Source: Ramlibacter tataouinensis (lineage in GTDB: Bacteria > Pseudomonadota > Gammaproteobacteria > Burkholderiales > Burkholderiaceae_C). Taken from it: DNA of 64,000 nt. This document shows positions 22,544-35,364 of the stretch, piece by piece. Position 1 is the stretch's first letter. The number at the start of each line of letters is the position of its first letter. The stretch is from contig NZ_CP116009.1 of the NCBI RefSeq assembly GCF_027941915.1, forward strand, positions 806,001 through 870,000. Reading direction: 5' to 3'. The notes under the pieces were generated by a model that worked only from the letters and a program-made list of their open reading frames with translations, did not search any database and was not told the origin of the DNA. Position numbers and translations under genes: made by a program.

Positions 22544-24052
22544 CTAGCGCCCGGCCTCCGCCCGCACCGCCTGCGCGAGCAGCTTCGAGACCTGCTCGGG
22601 GCCGACCGGCTTGACCAGGTGGTGGTCGAAGCCGGCCTTGAGCGCCTGGCTCACGTCCTCGCGCCGCCCCCAGCCGGTGACGGCCACCAGCAGGGTGCCG
22701 GGCAGCTTGTCGCGGATGTGCCGGGCCGCGGCATAGCCGTCCATCCGCGGCATGCCGATGTCCAGCAGCACGGCGGCGGGCTGGAACGAGGCGGCCAGCT
22801 CGACCGCTTCCTCGCCGTCGGCGGCGATGCGCACCTCGTGGCCCATCACCTCCAGCAGCACGGCCAGGGTCTGCGCCGCGTCGGGGTTGTCATCGGCCAC
22901 CAGCACGCGCAGGCGCGGCGGCTCCGCGACCGGCGCGGGGCGCGCAGGCCGGATCTGCGGCTGCTCCACCAGCGGCAGCCGCACCACGAACTCGCTGCCG
23001 CGGCCGGGGCCTTCGGAGTGCGCCTGCACCGTGCCGCCGTGCATCTCGACCAGCCCGCGCACCAGGGACAGGCCGATCCCCAGCCCGCCTTCGGCGCGTT
23101 CGCGCGAGGGCACGGCCTGGGTGTAGATGCGGAACAGGTTGGGCAGCACCGCGGCGGCGATGCCCATGCCGTTGTCACGCACCCGCACCACGGCCTGCCC
23201 CTCCTCGGCGCGAACGCCGAGCGTCACGCGCCCGCCCCGGTCGGTGTACTTGGCGGCGTTGTTGAGCAGGTTGGCGAACACCTGGGCCAGGCGCGGGGGG
23301 TCGCCCTCCACCACCAGCGCCTCGGCCGGCAGGTCAGCCTGGAACGCATGCCCATGGGCATCGAGCAGCGGCCGGCTGGTCTCGATGGCGCGCTCCAGCG
23401 GGTCGGCCAGGTCGATGCGCTCGCGCCGCACCTCCAGCTTGCCGCGGGCGATGCGCGTCACGTCCAGCAGGTCGTCGAGCAGGCGCGACATCTGGTCGAC
23501 CTGGCGCTCGATGATGCTGCGCGCCCAGGCCGAGCGGGCGTCGTCCTCGCGGCACACCTTGAGTACGTGGACGGCATTTCGGATGGGCGCGAGCGGGTTG
23601 CGCAGCTCATGCGCCAGCACCGCCATGAACTCGTCCTTGCGGCGGTCGGCGATGCGCAGGGCCTGCTCGTTGCTGCGCCGCTCGTGCACGTCGGTGCAGG
23701 TGCCGATCCACTCGCGGATGCCGCCGTCCGCGTCCAGGCTGGGCACGGCGCGGATCTCGAACTGCCGGTACTGGCCACTGGGGGCGTGCCAGATGCGCCC
23801 TTCGGCGCCATAGGGGGCACACTGTTCGCTGGCGACGCGCCAGTTGCGCCACATCGCCGGCAGGTCGTCGGCGTGCACCGCCTTCTGCCAGCCCAGGCCG
23901 CGACAGGCCTCCCAGGCCTGGCCGGTGCACTCGCCCCAGCCCGGCTGGGGCGCCGTGAAGTGTCCTTGCGCGTCGGTGATCCAGGCGAACTGCGGCGAAG
24001 GCCGGGTCAGCGACTCGTAGCGCGAATCGCTCGGGACCGGTGCGGAATGCAT
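22544..24052 (-). CDS. Hybrid histidine kinase, PAS-HisKA-HATPase-REC
   Basis: A 502-residue soluble sensor kinase. A PAS/PAC domain (residues about 18-128) is followed by HisKA with the phosphorylated His148 in LAHELRNPLAP. The ATPase domain has an N box NLLNNAAKY (about 261-269) and glycine boxes DNGMGI and GGLGIGLSL. The C-terminal receiver domain has phospho-acceptor Asp431 in LLDIGMPRMDG and Lys in LVKP. There is no transmembrane helix, so the signal is cytoplasmic. No response regulator is adjacent. It is closely similar in kinase core to the histidine kinase at 25824, so the two look like paralogues. Confidence 0.93.
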   Translation of the reverse strand: MHSAPVPSDSRYESLTRPSPQFAWITDAQGHFTAPQPGWGECTGQAWEACRGLGWQKAVHADDLPAMWRNWRVASEQCAPYGAEGRIWHAPSGQYRQFEIRAVPSLDADGGIREWIGTCTDVHERRSNEQALRIADRRKDEFMAVLAHELRNPLAPIRNAVHVLKVCREDDARSAWARSIIERQVDQMSRLLDDLLDVTRIARGKLEVRRERIDLADPLERAIETSRPLLDAHGHAFQADLPAEALVVEGDPPRLAQVFANLLNNAAKYTDRGGRVTLGVRAEEGQAVVRVRDNGMGIAAAVLPNLFRIYTQAVPSRERAEGGLGIGLSLVRGLVEMHGGTVQAHSEGPGRGSEFVVRLPLVEQPQIRPARPAPVAEPPRLRVLVADDNPDAAQTLAVLLEVMGHEVRIAADGEEAVELAASFQPAAVLLDIGMPRMDGYAAARHIRDKLPGTLLVAVTGWGRREDVSQALKAGFDHHLVKPVGPEQVSKLLAQAVRAEAGR

Positions 24053-24222
24053 GAAGCCTCCCTGTGCCTGCGATGTGCAGCCGAGTCACATTATTGGTGG
24101 CTCTGCTGCACACGATCAAGCCGACCGTGCATTTCCCGAACGGGGTTATCCGTGCGCCGGGGAACCCACGGTACCGGCAATGACCGCGCCGCCCGCGGGT
24201 CGACGCGCCAGGAAGCGGCTGC

Positions 24223-24435
24223 TCAGCCGCCCGGCTGCAGCCGGCTGCGCCGCGTCAGCCCGCTGGCCGCGCGGGCGCCGACGGAGGTCGGCGCCAGGCT
24301 GTAGTGGCTGAGCTCATGCCGGGCCGCGGCCAGTTGCCGCTCGAAGGGCGTGGGTGCGGCACCCGCCCGTTCGGCCTGCAGGCGCTCCAGCTGGGCCGAC
24401 AGGGGGCTGGTCCGGTCAGCGGGTGGGGCGTACAT
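24223..24435 (-). CDS. Small hypothetical protein
   Basis: A 70-residue charged protein that I do not recognise. It starts at an ATG (24435) with GAGGAGAG upstream, which favours it being real. The middle part (SAQLERLQAERAGAAPTPFE) looks helical; the end is rich in Arg and Ser. It lies between the hybrid kinase and the topoisomerase on the same strand. An in-frame start at 24465 would add ten residues. Confidence 0.5.
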   Translation of the reverse strand: MYAPPADRTSPLSAQLERLQAERAGAAPTPFERQLAAARHELSHYSLAPTSVGARAASGLTRRSRLQPGG

Positions 24436-24549
24436 GCGGCTCTCTCCTCGGTCCTGGGTCTGCAAAAGAGCTTAGAAAAAGCGGCCCCCCTGGGGTTAGG
24501 GGGATGGATTAAGCGCGTTCAGCCGCTCGCTCATCCACAGGAAGCCGCG

Positions 24550-25683
24550 TCATCGACGGGATGCCGGCGCGTTCTGGCGCTGCAGCGCTGCCAGGCTGCG
24601 GCCGAGCTCGCCTTCCACGGTGCGCGACAGCCGCGACTGCAGCAGAGCCAGCACGGCGGCCTCATCCGGTCTGAGGACAGTGCCGTTGCCGTCCGCTGTC
24701 GGCAGGATGTCCAGCGCCAGTTCGCCCGCCTGCCAGGCCGCCAGCACCTCGGGGTGCACGTAGCACTTGCGACAGATCGCCGGCGTATTGCCCAGCCGGG
24801 CCGCCACGTCCGCGATCGCGTCGCGCAGGGACTTCTTCATCGCCGCCTGGGTGTCCGCCATGCCGGCGTCCTGCAGCGCCAGCGCCGCCATGACGGTGCC
24901 GCCCCAGGTGCGGAAGTCCTTGGCGGTGATCTCGCTCCCGCTGATCTCGCGCAGGTAGGCGTTGACGTCGGTCGAGGTCAGCTCGCGCACCTGGCCGTCC
25001 TCGTCCTCGTACTGGAACAGCCGCTGGCCGGGCAGCTCCTGGCAGGCGCGCACCACCTTGGCGACGCGCCGGTCGTGCAGCTGCAGCCGCCAGCTCTTGC
25101 CGCTCTTGCCCTGGAACCGGAAGCGAAGCTGCGCGCCCTCGACCGCCACGTGCCGGTTGCGCAGCGTGGTCAGCCCGAAGCTGCGGTTCTGGCGGGCGTA
25201 GTCGTCGTTGCCGACCCGGATCAGCGTGCTCTCCAGCAGGTGCACCAGGGTCGCCAGCACCTTCTCGCGCGACAGGCCCGGCAGCGCCATGTGGCGGGCG
25301 ACGGTGGCCCGCAGTTGCGGCAGCGCCTGCGCGAACTCGAGCATGTGCTCGTACTTGTCCTGCTCGCGCACCTCGCGAAAGCGCGGGTGGTAGCGGTACT
25401 GCTTGCGCCCGCGCGCGTCCCGGCCGGTGGCCTGCAGGTGGCCCTGGGGCGAGGGGCAGATCCACACCCCGGTCCACGCCGGCGGCACGGCCAGGCTGCG
25501 GATGCGCGCGAGCGTGCGCTCGTCGCGCACCGCCGAGCCGTTCGCATGGAAGTAGCTGAAGCCGTCGCCGGCGGGCTCGCGGCGGATGCCCGGATCCTCG
25601 TCGCTGACGTGCACGAGGCCGGCCGCGCGCGCCGCCTGCCCGGGCACACCGTCATCCGGCGCCTGCTGCTGCTTGGTGGGCAC
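24550..25683 (-). CDS. Type IB DNA topoisomerase
   Basis: A 377-residue bacterial topoisomerase IB of the poxvirus-like group, which relaxes supercoils through a 3'-phosphotyrosyl intermediate. The small N-terminal domain (to about residue 95) precedes the catalytic domain. Catalytic residues visible are the Arg and Lys of the QNRSFGLTTLRNRH and GKSGKSWRL segments, Arg258 in KDFRTWGGT and the nucleophile Tyr308 in CRKCYVHP. The start is GTG at 25683. Chromosomal copies are scattered among soil proteobacteria as accessory relaxases. It is divergent from the double-PAS kinase with about 140 bases between. Confidence 0.93.
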   Translation of the reverse strand: MPTKQQQAPDDGVPGQAARAAGLVHVSDEDPGIRREPAGDGFSYFHANGSAVRDERTLARIRSLAVPPAWTGVWICPSPQGHLQATGRDARGRKQYRYHPRFREVREQDKYEHMLEFAQALPQLRATVARHMALPGLSREKVLATLVHLLESTLIRVGNDDYARQNRSFGLTTLRNRHVAVEGAQLRFRFQGKSGKSWRLQLHDRRVAKVVRACQELPGQRLFQYEDEDGQVRELTSTDVNAYLREISGSEITAKDFRTWGGTVMAALALQDAGMADTQAAMKKSLRDAIADVAARLGNTPAICRKCYVHPEVLAAWQAGELALDILPTADGNGTVLRPDEAAVLALLQSRLSRTVEGELGRSLAALQRQNAPASRR

Positions 25684-25823
25684 GCGCCCATGCTGCGGCG
25701 TTCCCGGCGCGGCAGCGGTAGGACAGCGGCGGCGCCTGAGCGGCGACGGCGCCCGACAACGCCGTGGATGAGCACATCGCGGCAGCGTCGCACGTAATAA
25801 TCGATCGCGTGACCCGAACCCGA

Positions 25824-27389
25824 ATGGCCGCGCCGACCGACCCGCCGACCGACCCGCCGGCCGACCCGCCGATCACCATCGAAACCACCCTCGAGCACCG
25901 GCTGCAGCTGCTCATCGAGGCGGTGGAAGATTACGGCATCTTCGTGCTCGATCCCGGCGGGCACGTGGTGTCGTGGAACAGCGGCGCCGAGAAGCTCAAG
26001 GGCTGGACCCGCGACGAGATCGTCGGCCAGCACTTTTCCATCTTCTACCCGCCCGAGGCCGTCGCCACCGGCTGGCCGCAGGAGGAACTGCGCCGCACCA
26101 TGCGCGACGGCCGCTTCGAGGACGAGGGCTGGCGCGTGCGCAAGGACGGCAGCCGCTTCTGGGCCAACGTGGTCATCACCGCCCTGCGCGAGCCCGGCAC
26201 CGGCGAGCTGACCGGCTTCGCCAAGGTCACGCGCGACCTGACCGAGCGGCGGCGCCACGAGGAAGCGCTGCGCGCCAGCGAGGAGAGCTTCCGCCTGCTG
26301 GTCGAGGGCATCTCCGACCATGCGGTGGTCATGCTCGACCCCGAGGGCCGGGTGCGCAGCTGGAACCGCGGTGCCGAGGTGATCAACGGCTACAGCGGCA
26401 GCGAGATCATGGGGCGGCACTTCAGCATCTTCTTCTCGCCGAACGACCGCGCGGCGGGCAAGCCCGAACGCGAGCTGGCGCTGGCGCGGGCCGACGGCCG
26501 CTTCGAGGACGAGGGCTGGCGCGTGCGCAAGGACGGCAGCCGCTTCTGGGGCCGCGTGCTGGTCACCCCGATCCGCGCCAGCAGCGGCCAGCTGGCCGGC
26601 TATGCCAAGGTGACGCAGGACCTCTCGGTGCAGCGCAAGATCGCCGACCTGGAGCGCTCCACCCGGCGCATGAACGAGTTCCTGGCCATGCTGGCGCACG
26701 AGCTGCGCAACCCGCTGGCGCCGATCCGCAACGCGGTGACCATCATGCAGAAGATGGACGCGCAACTGCCCGCGCCGGTGCAGCGCATGCGCGACGTGAT
26801 CGACCGCCAGCTCACCCAGATGACGCGGCTGGTCGACGACCTGCTGGACGTCTCGCGCCTGACCACCGGCAAGATCAAGCTGCGGCGCGAGCCGGTGGAC
26901 ATGGCGGACGTCATCGCCCGCAGCGTGGAGACCACCCGGCCGCTGATCGAGAGCCGCGCGCACGCGCTGGCGATCGATGTCCCGCCCGGGCCGCACACCG
27001 TCGATGGCGATCCCACCCGCCTGGCGCAAGTGCTGCAGAACCTGCTGGTCAACGCCGCCAAGTACACGACCGAGGGCGGACGCATCGCGGTGGTGCTGCA
27101 CCGCCAGCCGGACAGCGTGGAGATCGCCGTCACCGACAGCGGCCGCGGCATCCCGCGCGAGGAGCTGGAGCACATCTTCGACCTGTTCGCCCAGGGCGAG
27201 GCGGGCCTGTCCCCGACCGCCACCGACACCGGGCTGGGCGTGGGACTGGCGCTGGCGCGCGCGCTGGTGCAGATGCACGGCGGCAGCATGTCGGCGCACA
27301 GCGACGGCGCGGGCAAGGGCGCGACCTTTGCCTTCCGGCTGCCGCTGGCCGGCGCGCGTCCGGCCGGCAAGGGCTCATCCGCCGGCTGA
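25824..27389 (+). CDS. Histidine kinase with tandem near-identical PAS domains
   Basis: About 521 residues. A Pro/Asp-rich start (PTDPPTDPPADPP) is followed by two PAS/PAC domains and a HisKA-HATPase kinase (phospho-His in LAHELRNPLAP, N box NLLVNAAKY, GVGLALARALVQMHGG). There is no transmembrane helix and no receiver domain. The two PAS units share a 59-base identical stretch (26105-26163 and 26492-26550) coding DGRFEDEGWRVRKDGSRFW, so the tandem is a recent duplication or is being homogenised. The ATG at 25824 is my choice; an in-frame ATG at 25764 would add 20 residues. No partner regulator is adjacent. Confidence 0.88.
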   Translation: MAAPTDPPTDPPADPPITIETTLEHRLQLLIEAVEDYGIFVLDPGGHVVSWNSGAEKLKGWTRDEIVGQHFSIFYPPEAVATGWPQEELRRTMRDGRFEDEGWRVRKDGSRFWANVVITALREPGTGELTGFAKVTRDLTERRRHEEALRASEESFRLLVEGISDHAVVMLDPEGRVRSWNRGAEVINGYSGSEIMGRHFSIFFSPNDRAAGKPERELALARADGRFEDEGWRVRKDGSRFWGRVLVTPIRASSGQLAGYAKVTQDLSVQRKIADLERSTRRMNEFLAMLAHELRNPLAPIRNAVTIMQKMDAQLPAPVQRMRDVIDRQLTQMTRLVDDLLDVSRLTTGKIKLRREPVDMADVIARSVETTRPLIESRAHALAIDVPPGPHTVDGDPTRLAQVLQNLLVNAAKYTTEGGRIAVVLHRQPDSVEIAVTDSGRGIPREELEHIFDLFAQGEAGLSPTATDTGLGVGLALARALVQMHGGSMSAHSDGAGKGATFAFRLPLAGARPAGKGSSAG

Positions 27390-27421
27390 CACCCAGCAGG
27401 AAGCGCGGGGACTGGGCAAAC

Positions 27422-28741
27422 CTACCCGATGATCCCCGGCAGCCAGGTGGCGATCGCCGGCCAGAAGAACACCGCCGCCAGCAGCAGCAGGCTCATCGCC
27501 AGGTAGGGCACCACGGCTCGGAAGATGTGCGCCATGGTCACCGCCGGCGGGGCCACGCCGCGCATGGTCATCAGCAGCAGCCCGTGCGGCGGCAGCAGCA
27601 GCCCGAGCTGCATGCAGATCAGGAACATGATGCCGAACCACACCGGATCGATGCCCAGGCGCTGCACGATCGGCATGAAGATCGGCAGCGTGATCATCAT
27701 CATGCTGACCTGGTCGACGAAGATGCCCAGGAAGATCAGCATCGCCATCATGCCGGCCACGATGGCCGCGGTCGACCAGCCCTGCCCGGTGATCAGCTGC
27801 ACCAGCCCGTTGCTGGCCCCGGAGAACGACAGGATCTGGGCGAAGGTGGTGGCGCCCAGGATGATGAACAGGATCATCCCGGAGATGTTGGCGGTGCCCT
27901 TGAGCGCCTTGACCAGCGCCTTGAGGGTCAGCACCCGGTAGGCCGCCGCTAGCAGCAGCGTGGCGAAGGCGCCCAGCGCCGCGCACTCGGTCGGGGTGGC
28001 CCAGCCCGCCGCCAGCGCGCCCACCACCACGCCGAAGATCGACAGCGTCGGCAGCACGTAGGCGAAGAACGGCTTCCACTTCTCCCAGCCGCTGTAGGCC
28101 GGCTGCTCCTCCGCCGCGGGCGCCAGCGCCGGCGTGATCCTCACCCGCAGCACGATCCACAGCACGAAGGCGACGGACAGCAGCGCGCCGGGCAGCACGC
28201 CGCCCACCAGCAGCTTGGAGATGGAGATGCCCGACAGCGAGCCGAGCAGCACCGTCAGCGCCGACGGCGGGATCAGCATGTCGACCGCGCCGATGGCCAT
28301 GATCGGGCCGGTGGCCAGCGTCGGGTGGTAGCCCTTGGCCAGCATCACCGGCAGCAGCAGCGATCCGAGCATGGCCGTGGTGGCGATGGTGGAGCCGGAG
28401 ATCGCGGAGAACACGGTGCCCGCCACCACCGCCACCACCGCCAGCCGGCCCGGCAGGCGCCGGATCAGCCGCTCGATGCCCTCGATCACCTGCAGCGCCA
28501 GACCGGTGTGGAACAGCACCTCGCCCATCAGGACGAACAGCGGGATCGGCGTCAGCGAGAACGCCGTCACCGAGCTGACGCTGCTGCGCGCGAGCTGCGC
28601 CAGCCCCGCCTCGCCGCCCATGTACAGCCAGGCGCCGACGATGTTGATGGCGATGAAGGTCAGTGCGACCGGGATGCCGATGAACAGCAGCAGCGTGGAG
28701 CCGCCCAGCATCAGCCAGGCGCCGAAGACCCAGTCGGTCAT
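27422..28741 (-). CDS. dctM: TRAP transporter large permease (DctM)
   Basis: A 439-residue membrane protein with about 12 helices, the usual size of the TRAP large subunit. Family sequence is visible in SGSTIATTAMLGSLLLPVM and in the FVDQVSMMMITLPIFMPIV helix. It moves the ligand delivered by DctP across the inner membrane with sodium or proton symport. The ATG at 28741 begins MTDWVFGAW; a start at 28798 would add 19 residues with no clear ribosome site. It follows dctQ by 61 bases. It closes a five-gene run that begins with the 2-ketoacid oxidoreductase. Confidence 0.93.
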   Translation of the reverse strand: MTDWVFGAWLMLGGSTLLLFIGIPVALTFIAINIVGAWLYMGGEAGLAQLARSSVSSVTAFSLTPIPLFVLMGEVLFHTGLALQVIEGIERLIRRLPGRLAVVAVVAGTVFSAISGSTIATTAMLGSLLLPVMLAKGYHPTLATGPIMAIGAVDMLIPPSALTVLLGSLSGISISKLLVGGVLPGALLSVAFVLWIVLRVRITPALAPAAEEQPAYSGWEKWKPFFAYVLPTLSIFGVVVGALAAGWATPTECAALGAFATLLLAAAYRVLTLKALVKALKGTANISGMILFIILGATTFAQILSFSGASNGLVQLITGQGWSTAAIVAGMMAMLIFLGIFVDQVSMMMITLPIFMPIVQRLGIDPVWFGIMFLICMQLGLLLPPHGLLLMTMRGVAPPAVTMAHIFRAVVPYLAMSLLLLAAVFFWPAIATWLPGIIG

Positions 28742-28802
28742 GCAGGAAGTCCCTTGGAATTCAGGCCATCCGCCGTGCAGGCGGAAGATCCGGCGCAATG
28801 TC

Positions 28803-31819
<3,017 letters not shown>

Positions 31820-31823
<4 letters not shown>

Positions 31824-34003
31824 GCCGCCAAACCTGCCAGCCGGCGCTCGATGCGGCCCTGGAGCCAGCCGATCACCGCCGCCGACAGCCGCTGCCGGAA
31901 CCGGTCCCAGCGCGTCGGGTTGTTGACGATCTCGGCGCGGTAGAACGAAGGGCACAGCACAGCCGCGTGCGCCGCCTCGCCGCACAGGCCGCAGCCGACG
32001 CAGCTGTCGATCACCGTGGCCACCGGGTCGCGCCGCAGCGGGTCGGGGTTCTCGCGGATGGTCAGCGACGGGCAGCCCGACAGCCGGATGCAGGAGTGGT
32101 CGCCGGTGCAGGTGTCCGGATCGACGCCGAAGCGCTCGCGCACCACCCGCTTGCCCTCTGCGATGGCCTTGCGCGCCAGCGGCTTGACGCGGCGCTGCTT
32201 GTTCAGCATGCATTCGCTGGACGCCACGATCACCTTGGGACCCTTGGCCGGCGTGGTCAGCGCCTCGCGCAGCGCATCGCGCATCTTCGACAGGCTGTAG
32301 GTGTGGTCGATGGTGCGCACCCACTCGACGCCGACGCCGCGCACCGCCTTCTCGATCGGGTGGTTGGTGGCGCGGATCGGATTGGCCGCCTTCGACGACA
32401 GCAAATCCTGCCCGCCGGTCGCGGCCGAGTAGCCGTTGTCGATCACCACCAGCACGTTGTCGGTCTTGTTGAACACCGCGTTGCCGACGCCGCTGGTCAG
32501 GCCGTTGTGCCAGAAGCCGCCGTCGCCCATGATGGCCAGCGCGCGCTTGCCGGTCTCGGGCGTGTTGAACGCCGAGGCGCCGGCCCAGCCCAGGCCGTAG
32601 CCCATGGTGGTGGCGCCGATGTTGAACGGCGGCAGGATGGAGAACAGGTGGCAGCCGATGTCGCAGCTGACGTGGTGCGTGCCCAGCTCGCGCTCGACCA
32701 GCTTGATGGCGGTGAAGATCGGCCGCTCCGGGCAGCCGGTGCAGAACGAGGGCGGCCGCCCATGCACCTCGGCGGTGGCGTCGCGGATGGCGATCGCCCT
32801 CGGGTTGCCGGCCATGCGCTCCGGCGCCGGCGCCGGCCGCGCCGCCAGGGGCAGCGCGCGGCCTTCCAGCAGCGCCGGTGCGTAGCGCTGCACGAAGCCG
32901 GCAATGCCCTTGGCCAGCACCCCGCCGGTGTACTCGCCGGCCAGCGGCAGGAAGTCCTTGCCGTGCACCTTCGTCTGCACGTCGGCGCGGCGCAACATCG
33001 CGTGCACCGCCTGCTCGATGAAGTCGGGCTGGCCTTCCTCCACCAGCAGGATGGCGCGCTTGCCGGCACAGAAGCGGGTGAACTCGGCGTCGACCAGCGG
33101 GTAGGTGACGTTCAGCACGTACAGCGGCACGCGCGAGCGGCCGAAGGCGTCGGCCAGGCCGAGCAGCTCCAGCGCCCGCAGCACGCCGTTGTACATCCCG
33201 CCCTGCAGCACGATGCCGAAGTCCTGCTCGCCCTCGGCGAAGAACTCGTTCAGCCCGCGCTCCTGGATGAAGCGCACGGCCGCCGGCCAGCGCTGCTCCA
33301 CCTTCTCCAGCTCGTGCGCGTAGGTGGCGGGCGGCAGCGCGATGCGGCCGGTGTCGCGGCGCGGCTGCTCGAGCGCGTCCTTGAGCGTGAAGCCGGCGCG
33401 GCGGTTGTCCTTGCAGTCGAAGCGGCCGTGCACGTGGCAGGCGCGGATGCGCAGCTGCAGCATCACCGGCGTGCGGCTGGCCTCCGACAGCTCGAAGCCC
33501 TGCTCCACCGCCTGCACGATGGACGGCAGGTTGGGCCGCGGGTCGAGCAGCCAGACCTGCGACTTCATGGCGAAGGCATGCGAGCGCTCCTGCATGATGC
33601 TGGAGCCCTCGCCGTAGTCCTCGCCGACGATGATCAGCGCGCCGCCGGTGACGCCGCCCGAGGCCAGGTTGGCGATGGCGTCGGAGGCGACGTTGGTGCC
33701 GACGGTGGACTTGAAGGTGACGGCGCCGCGCAGCGGGTAGTTGACCGACGCGGCCAGGGTGGCCGCCGCCGTCGCTTCGGACGCGCTGTGCTCGAAGCGG
33801 ATGCCCAGCTCGCGCAGGATGTCGTTGGCATCCGTGAGCACGTCCATCAGGTGCGAGATCGGCGCGCCCTGGTAGCCGGCCACGTAGGACACGCCGGACT
33901 GCAGCAGCGCCTTGGTGACCGCCAGGATGCCCTCGCCACGGAACTCCTGGCCGGCGCCCAGGCGCAGCTTCTCGACTTCGGCGGCAAAGGAACGTTCGGC
34001 CAT
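31820..34003 (-). CDS. iorA: Indolepyruvate ferredoxin oxidoreductase alpha subunit
   Basis: A 727-residue thiamine diphosphate enzyme subunit that would oxidatively decarboxylate aryl-pyruvates to aryl-acetyl-CoA. An N-terminal pyrimidine-binding domain (AGYQGAPISHLMDVL) is followed by a pyrophosphate-binding domain with MGDGGFWHNGL and VVIDNGYSAATGG. C-terminal ferredoxin-type cysteines (CTGDHSC, then CVGCGLC and a later CPSF) bind Fe-S clusters. The FCTGCPERP site before the TPP domain is also typical of IorA. The start is ATG at 34003. It is divergent from a LysR regulator with 125 bases between. With iorB and dctPQM it forms an apparent five-gene operon. Confidence 0.92.
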
Positions 34004-34053
34004 GGTTGGATTGCCTGGACAGCGGTAACGCCGCAATCTACGCATCGGCTTGA

Positions 34054-34066
34054 CATTTGGCGAATG
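34054..34066. promoter_or_regulatory. Candidate LysR operator between iorA and the LysR gene
   Basis: CATT-TGGCG-AATG is a perfect short inverted repeat in the 125-base divergent region, and a T-N11-A pattern can be drawn across it. TTGACA, a perfect -35 hexamer for the plus strand, overlaps it at 34050-34055, but no good -10 follows at the right spacing. Candidate only. Confidence 0.35.
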
Positions 34067-34128
34067 GATTGTGCGGATGGCGTACATTCACCGCGTCCAT
34101 GATCGGGTGCAACCCTGCGAACTGAAGC

Positions 34129-35043
34129 ATGAACTTCCGCCAGCTCGACCTCAACCTGCTGCGCGTGCTGGCCGCCATCCACCGCACCGGCTCGGTCACC
34201 GCCGCCGGCCGCTCCTTGTCGCTGTCGCAGTCGGCCACCAGCAATGCGCTGGCGCGGCTGCGCCAGTTCTTCGGCGACGACCTGTTCGTGCGGTCGCCCA
34301 CCGGCCTGCACCGCACCCGCCTGTGCGAGCAGGTCGCGCCGGCGGTGGTGGCGCACCTGCTGTCGCTGGAGGCGGTGGTCACCGGGCTCGAGGCGTTCGA
34401 TCCGCTGCACAGCCGCGCCACCTGGCGGCTGTCGCTGTCCGACCTGGGCGAGATGCTGTTCCTGCCGCGGCTGACGGCGGCGCTGCGCCAGCAGGCGCCG
34501 GGCACGCGGGTCGCCAACATCTCGGTGGCCGCACCCGCGGTGGCCACGGCGCTGGAGGCACGCGAGATCGACTGCGCCGTCGGCATCCTGCAGCCGCGCC
34601 ACCGCGGCGTGCATGCCGAGCCCCTGTTCCGCGAGCAGTACGTGGCGATCACGGCGCCCGGCTGGAAGCCCCCGAGCGGGCGCAAGGTCGCCGCGCTCAC
34701 CCAGGCCCAGCTGGCCGGCTCGTCGCTGGCGGTGGCCTCGCCGACCGCCACCTTCCACAGCAGCGTCGACGAGATGCTGTTGCGGCTGAAGCTGGCCGAC
34801 CGGATCGTGCTGCGGGCGCGCCATTTCGGCGCGCTGCCCGAGCTGGTCACCGGCTCCGACCTGCTGGCCATCGTGCCGGCCATGTACGCGGCCAGCCTGG
34901 CCAACGTGCGCACCTGGCAGTTGCCGTTCGCCCCGCACTACGAAGTGCGGCTGGTCTGGCATGCCAGCACCGCGCGCGATCCGGCCCAGCAGTGGCTGCG
35001 CGGGCTGCTGCAGCAGCTGTTCGAGCGCCCGCTGCGCCCCTGA
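34129..35043 (+). CDS. LysR-family transcriptional regulator
   Basis: A 304-residue LTTR. The N-terminal winged helix begins MNFRQLDLNLLRVLAAIHRT and continues AGRSLSLSQSATSNALARLR, the DNA-reading helix. The effector domain fills the rest. The LDLNLLRVL opening is that of the NodD/LinR/PcpR/SyrM-type subgroup that often controls aromatic or organic acid metabolism. Divergent from iorA, it is the probable regulator of the iorA-iorB-dctPQM run, with a keto acid or aryl acid as co-inducer. The ATG at 34129 follows GAAG weakly. Confidence 0.92.
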   Translation: MNFRQLDLNLLRVLAAIHRTGSVTAAGRSLSLSQSATSNALARLRQFFGDDLFVRSPTGLHRTRLCEQVAPAVVAHLLSLEAVVTGLEAFDPLHSRATWRLSLSDLGEMLFLPRLTAALRQQAPGTRVANISVAAPAVATALEAREIDCAVGILQPRHRGVHAEPLFREQYVAITAPGWKPPSGRKVAALTQAQLAGSSLAVASPTATFHSSVDEMLLRLKLADRIVLRARHFGALPELVTGSDLLAIVPAMYAASLANVRTWQLPFAPHYEVRLVWHASTARDPAQQWLRGLLQQLFERPLRP

Positions 35044-35128
35044 AGCGCAGCGGTCCGGAGGCGGCGCGTTCCTACAGCGTCGACCGCCGGCTCATCGCAC
35101 CATGCGCTTCCACCCAGGAGAACGTTCC

Positions 35129-35320
35129 ATGCGCGAAGCCAAGGGCAACACCAAGCTGACCGGCGACACCCACCTGCCGGAAATCGCCGACGAGTTGCTG
35201 CCGCCCGACGAGGCGGTGCGCCAGCCGCCGCCGCAGGGCCAAGGCGAGATCCAGGACACGCAATCCGAGGCCGGCGCCCGCTCCGGCCCGGCGCGGGATT
35301 CGGGCGAGCGGCCGAGGTAA
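35129..35320 (+). CDS. Small acidic hypothetical protein
   Basis: A 63-residue hydrophilic protein that I do not recognise. It opens MREAKGNTKLTGDTHLPEIA, and the second half (QPPPQGQGEIQDTQSEAGAR) is low-complexity and probably disordered. AGGAG eight bases before the ATG supports a real gene. It stands between the LysR gene and the converging methyltransferase gene. Confidence 0.5.
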   Translation: MREAKGNTKLTGDTHLPEIADELLPPDEAVRQPPPQGQGEIQDTQSEAGARSGPARDSGERPR

Positions 35321-35364
35321 GAACGGGCGCCGGATTGGCGACAGGGACGGCGGCTGCGGCGAGC

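Noticed and set aside
24053..24222. A possible small gene in the gap upstream of the hybrid kinase
   Set aside because: The plus-strand frame from 24051 has no ribosome site and a composition (Arg, Ala, Gly) of a shadow frame; it overlaps the better supported small gene on the minus strand.
22619..24304. A 561-codon plus-strand frame opposite the hybrid histidine kinase
   Set aside because: The kinase on the minus strand has every expected box. The plus-strand translation is repetitive Gly/His/Arg without any fold signal.
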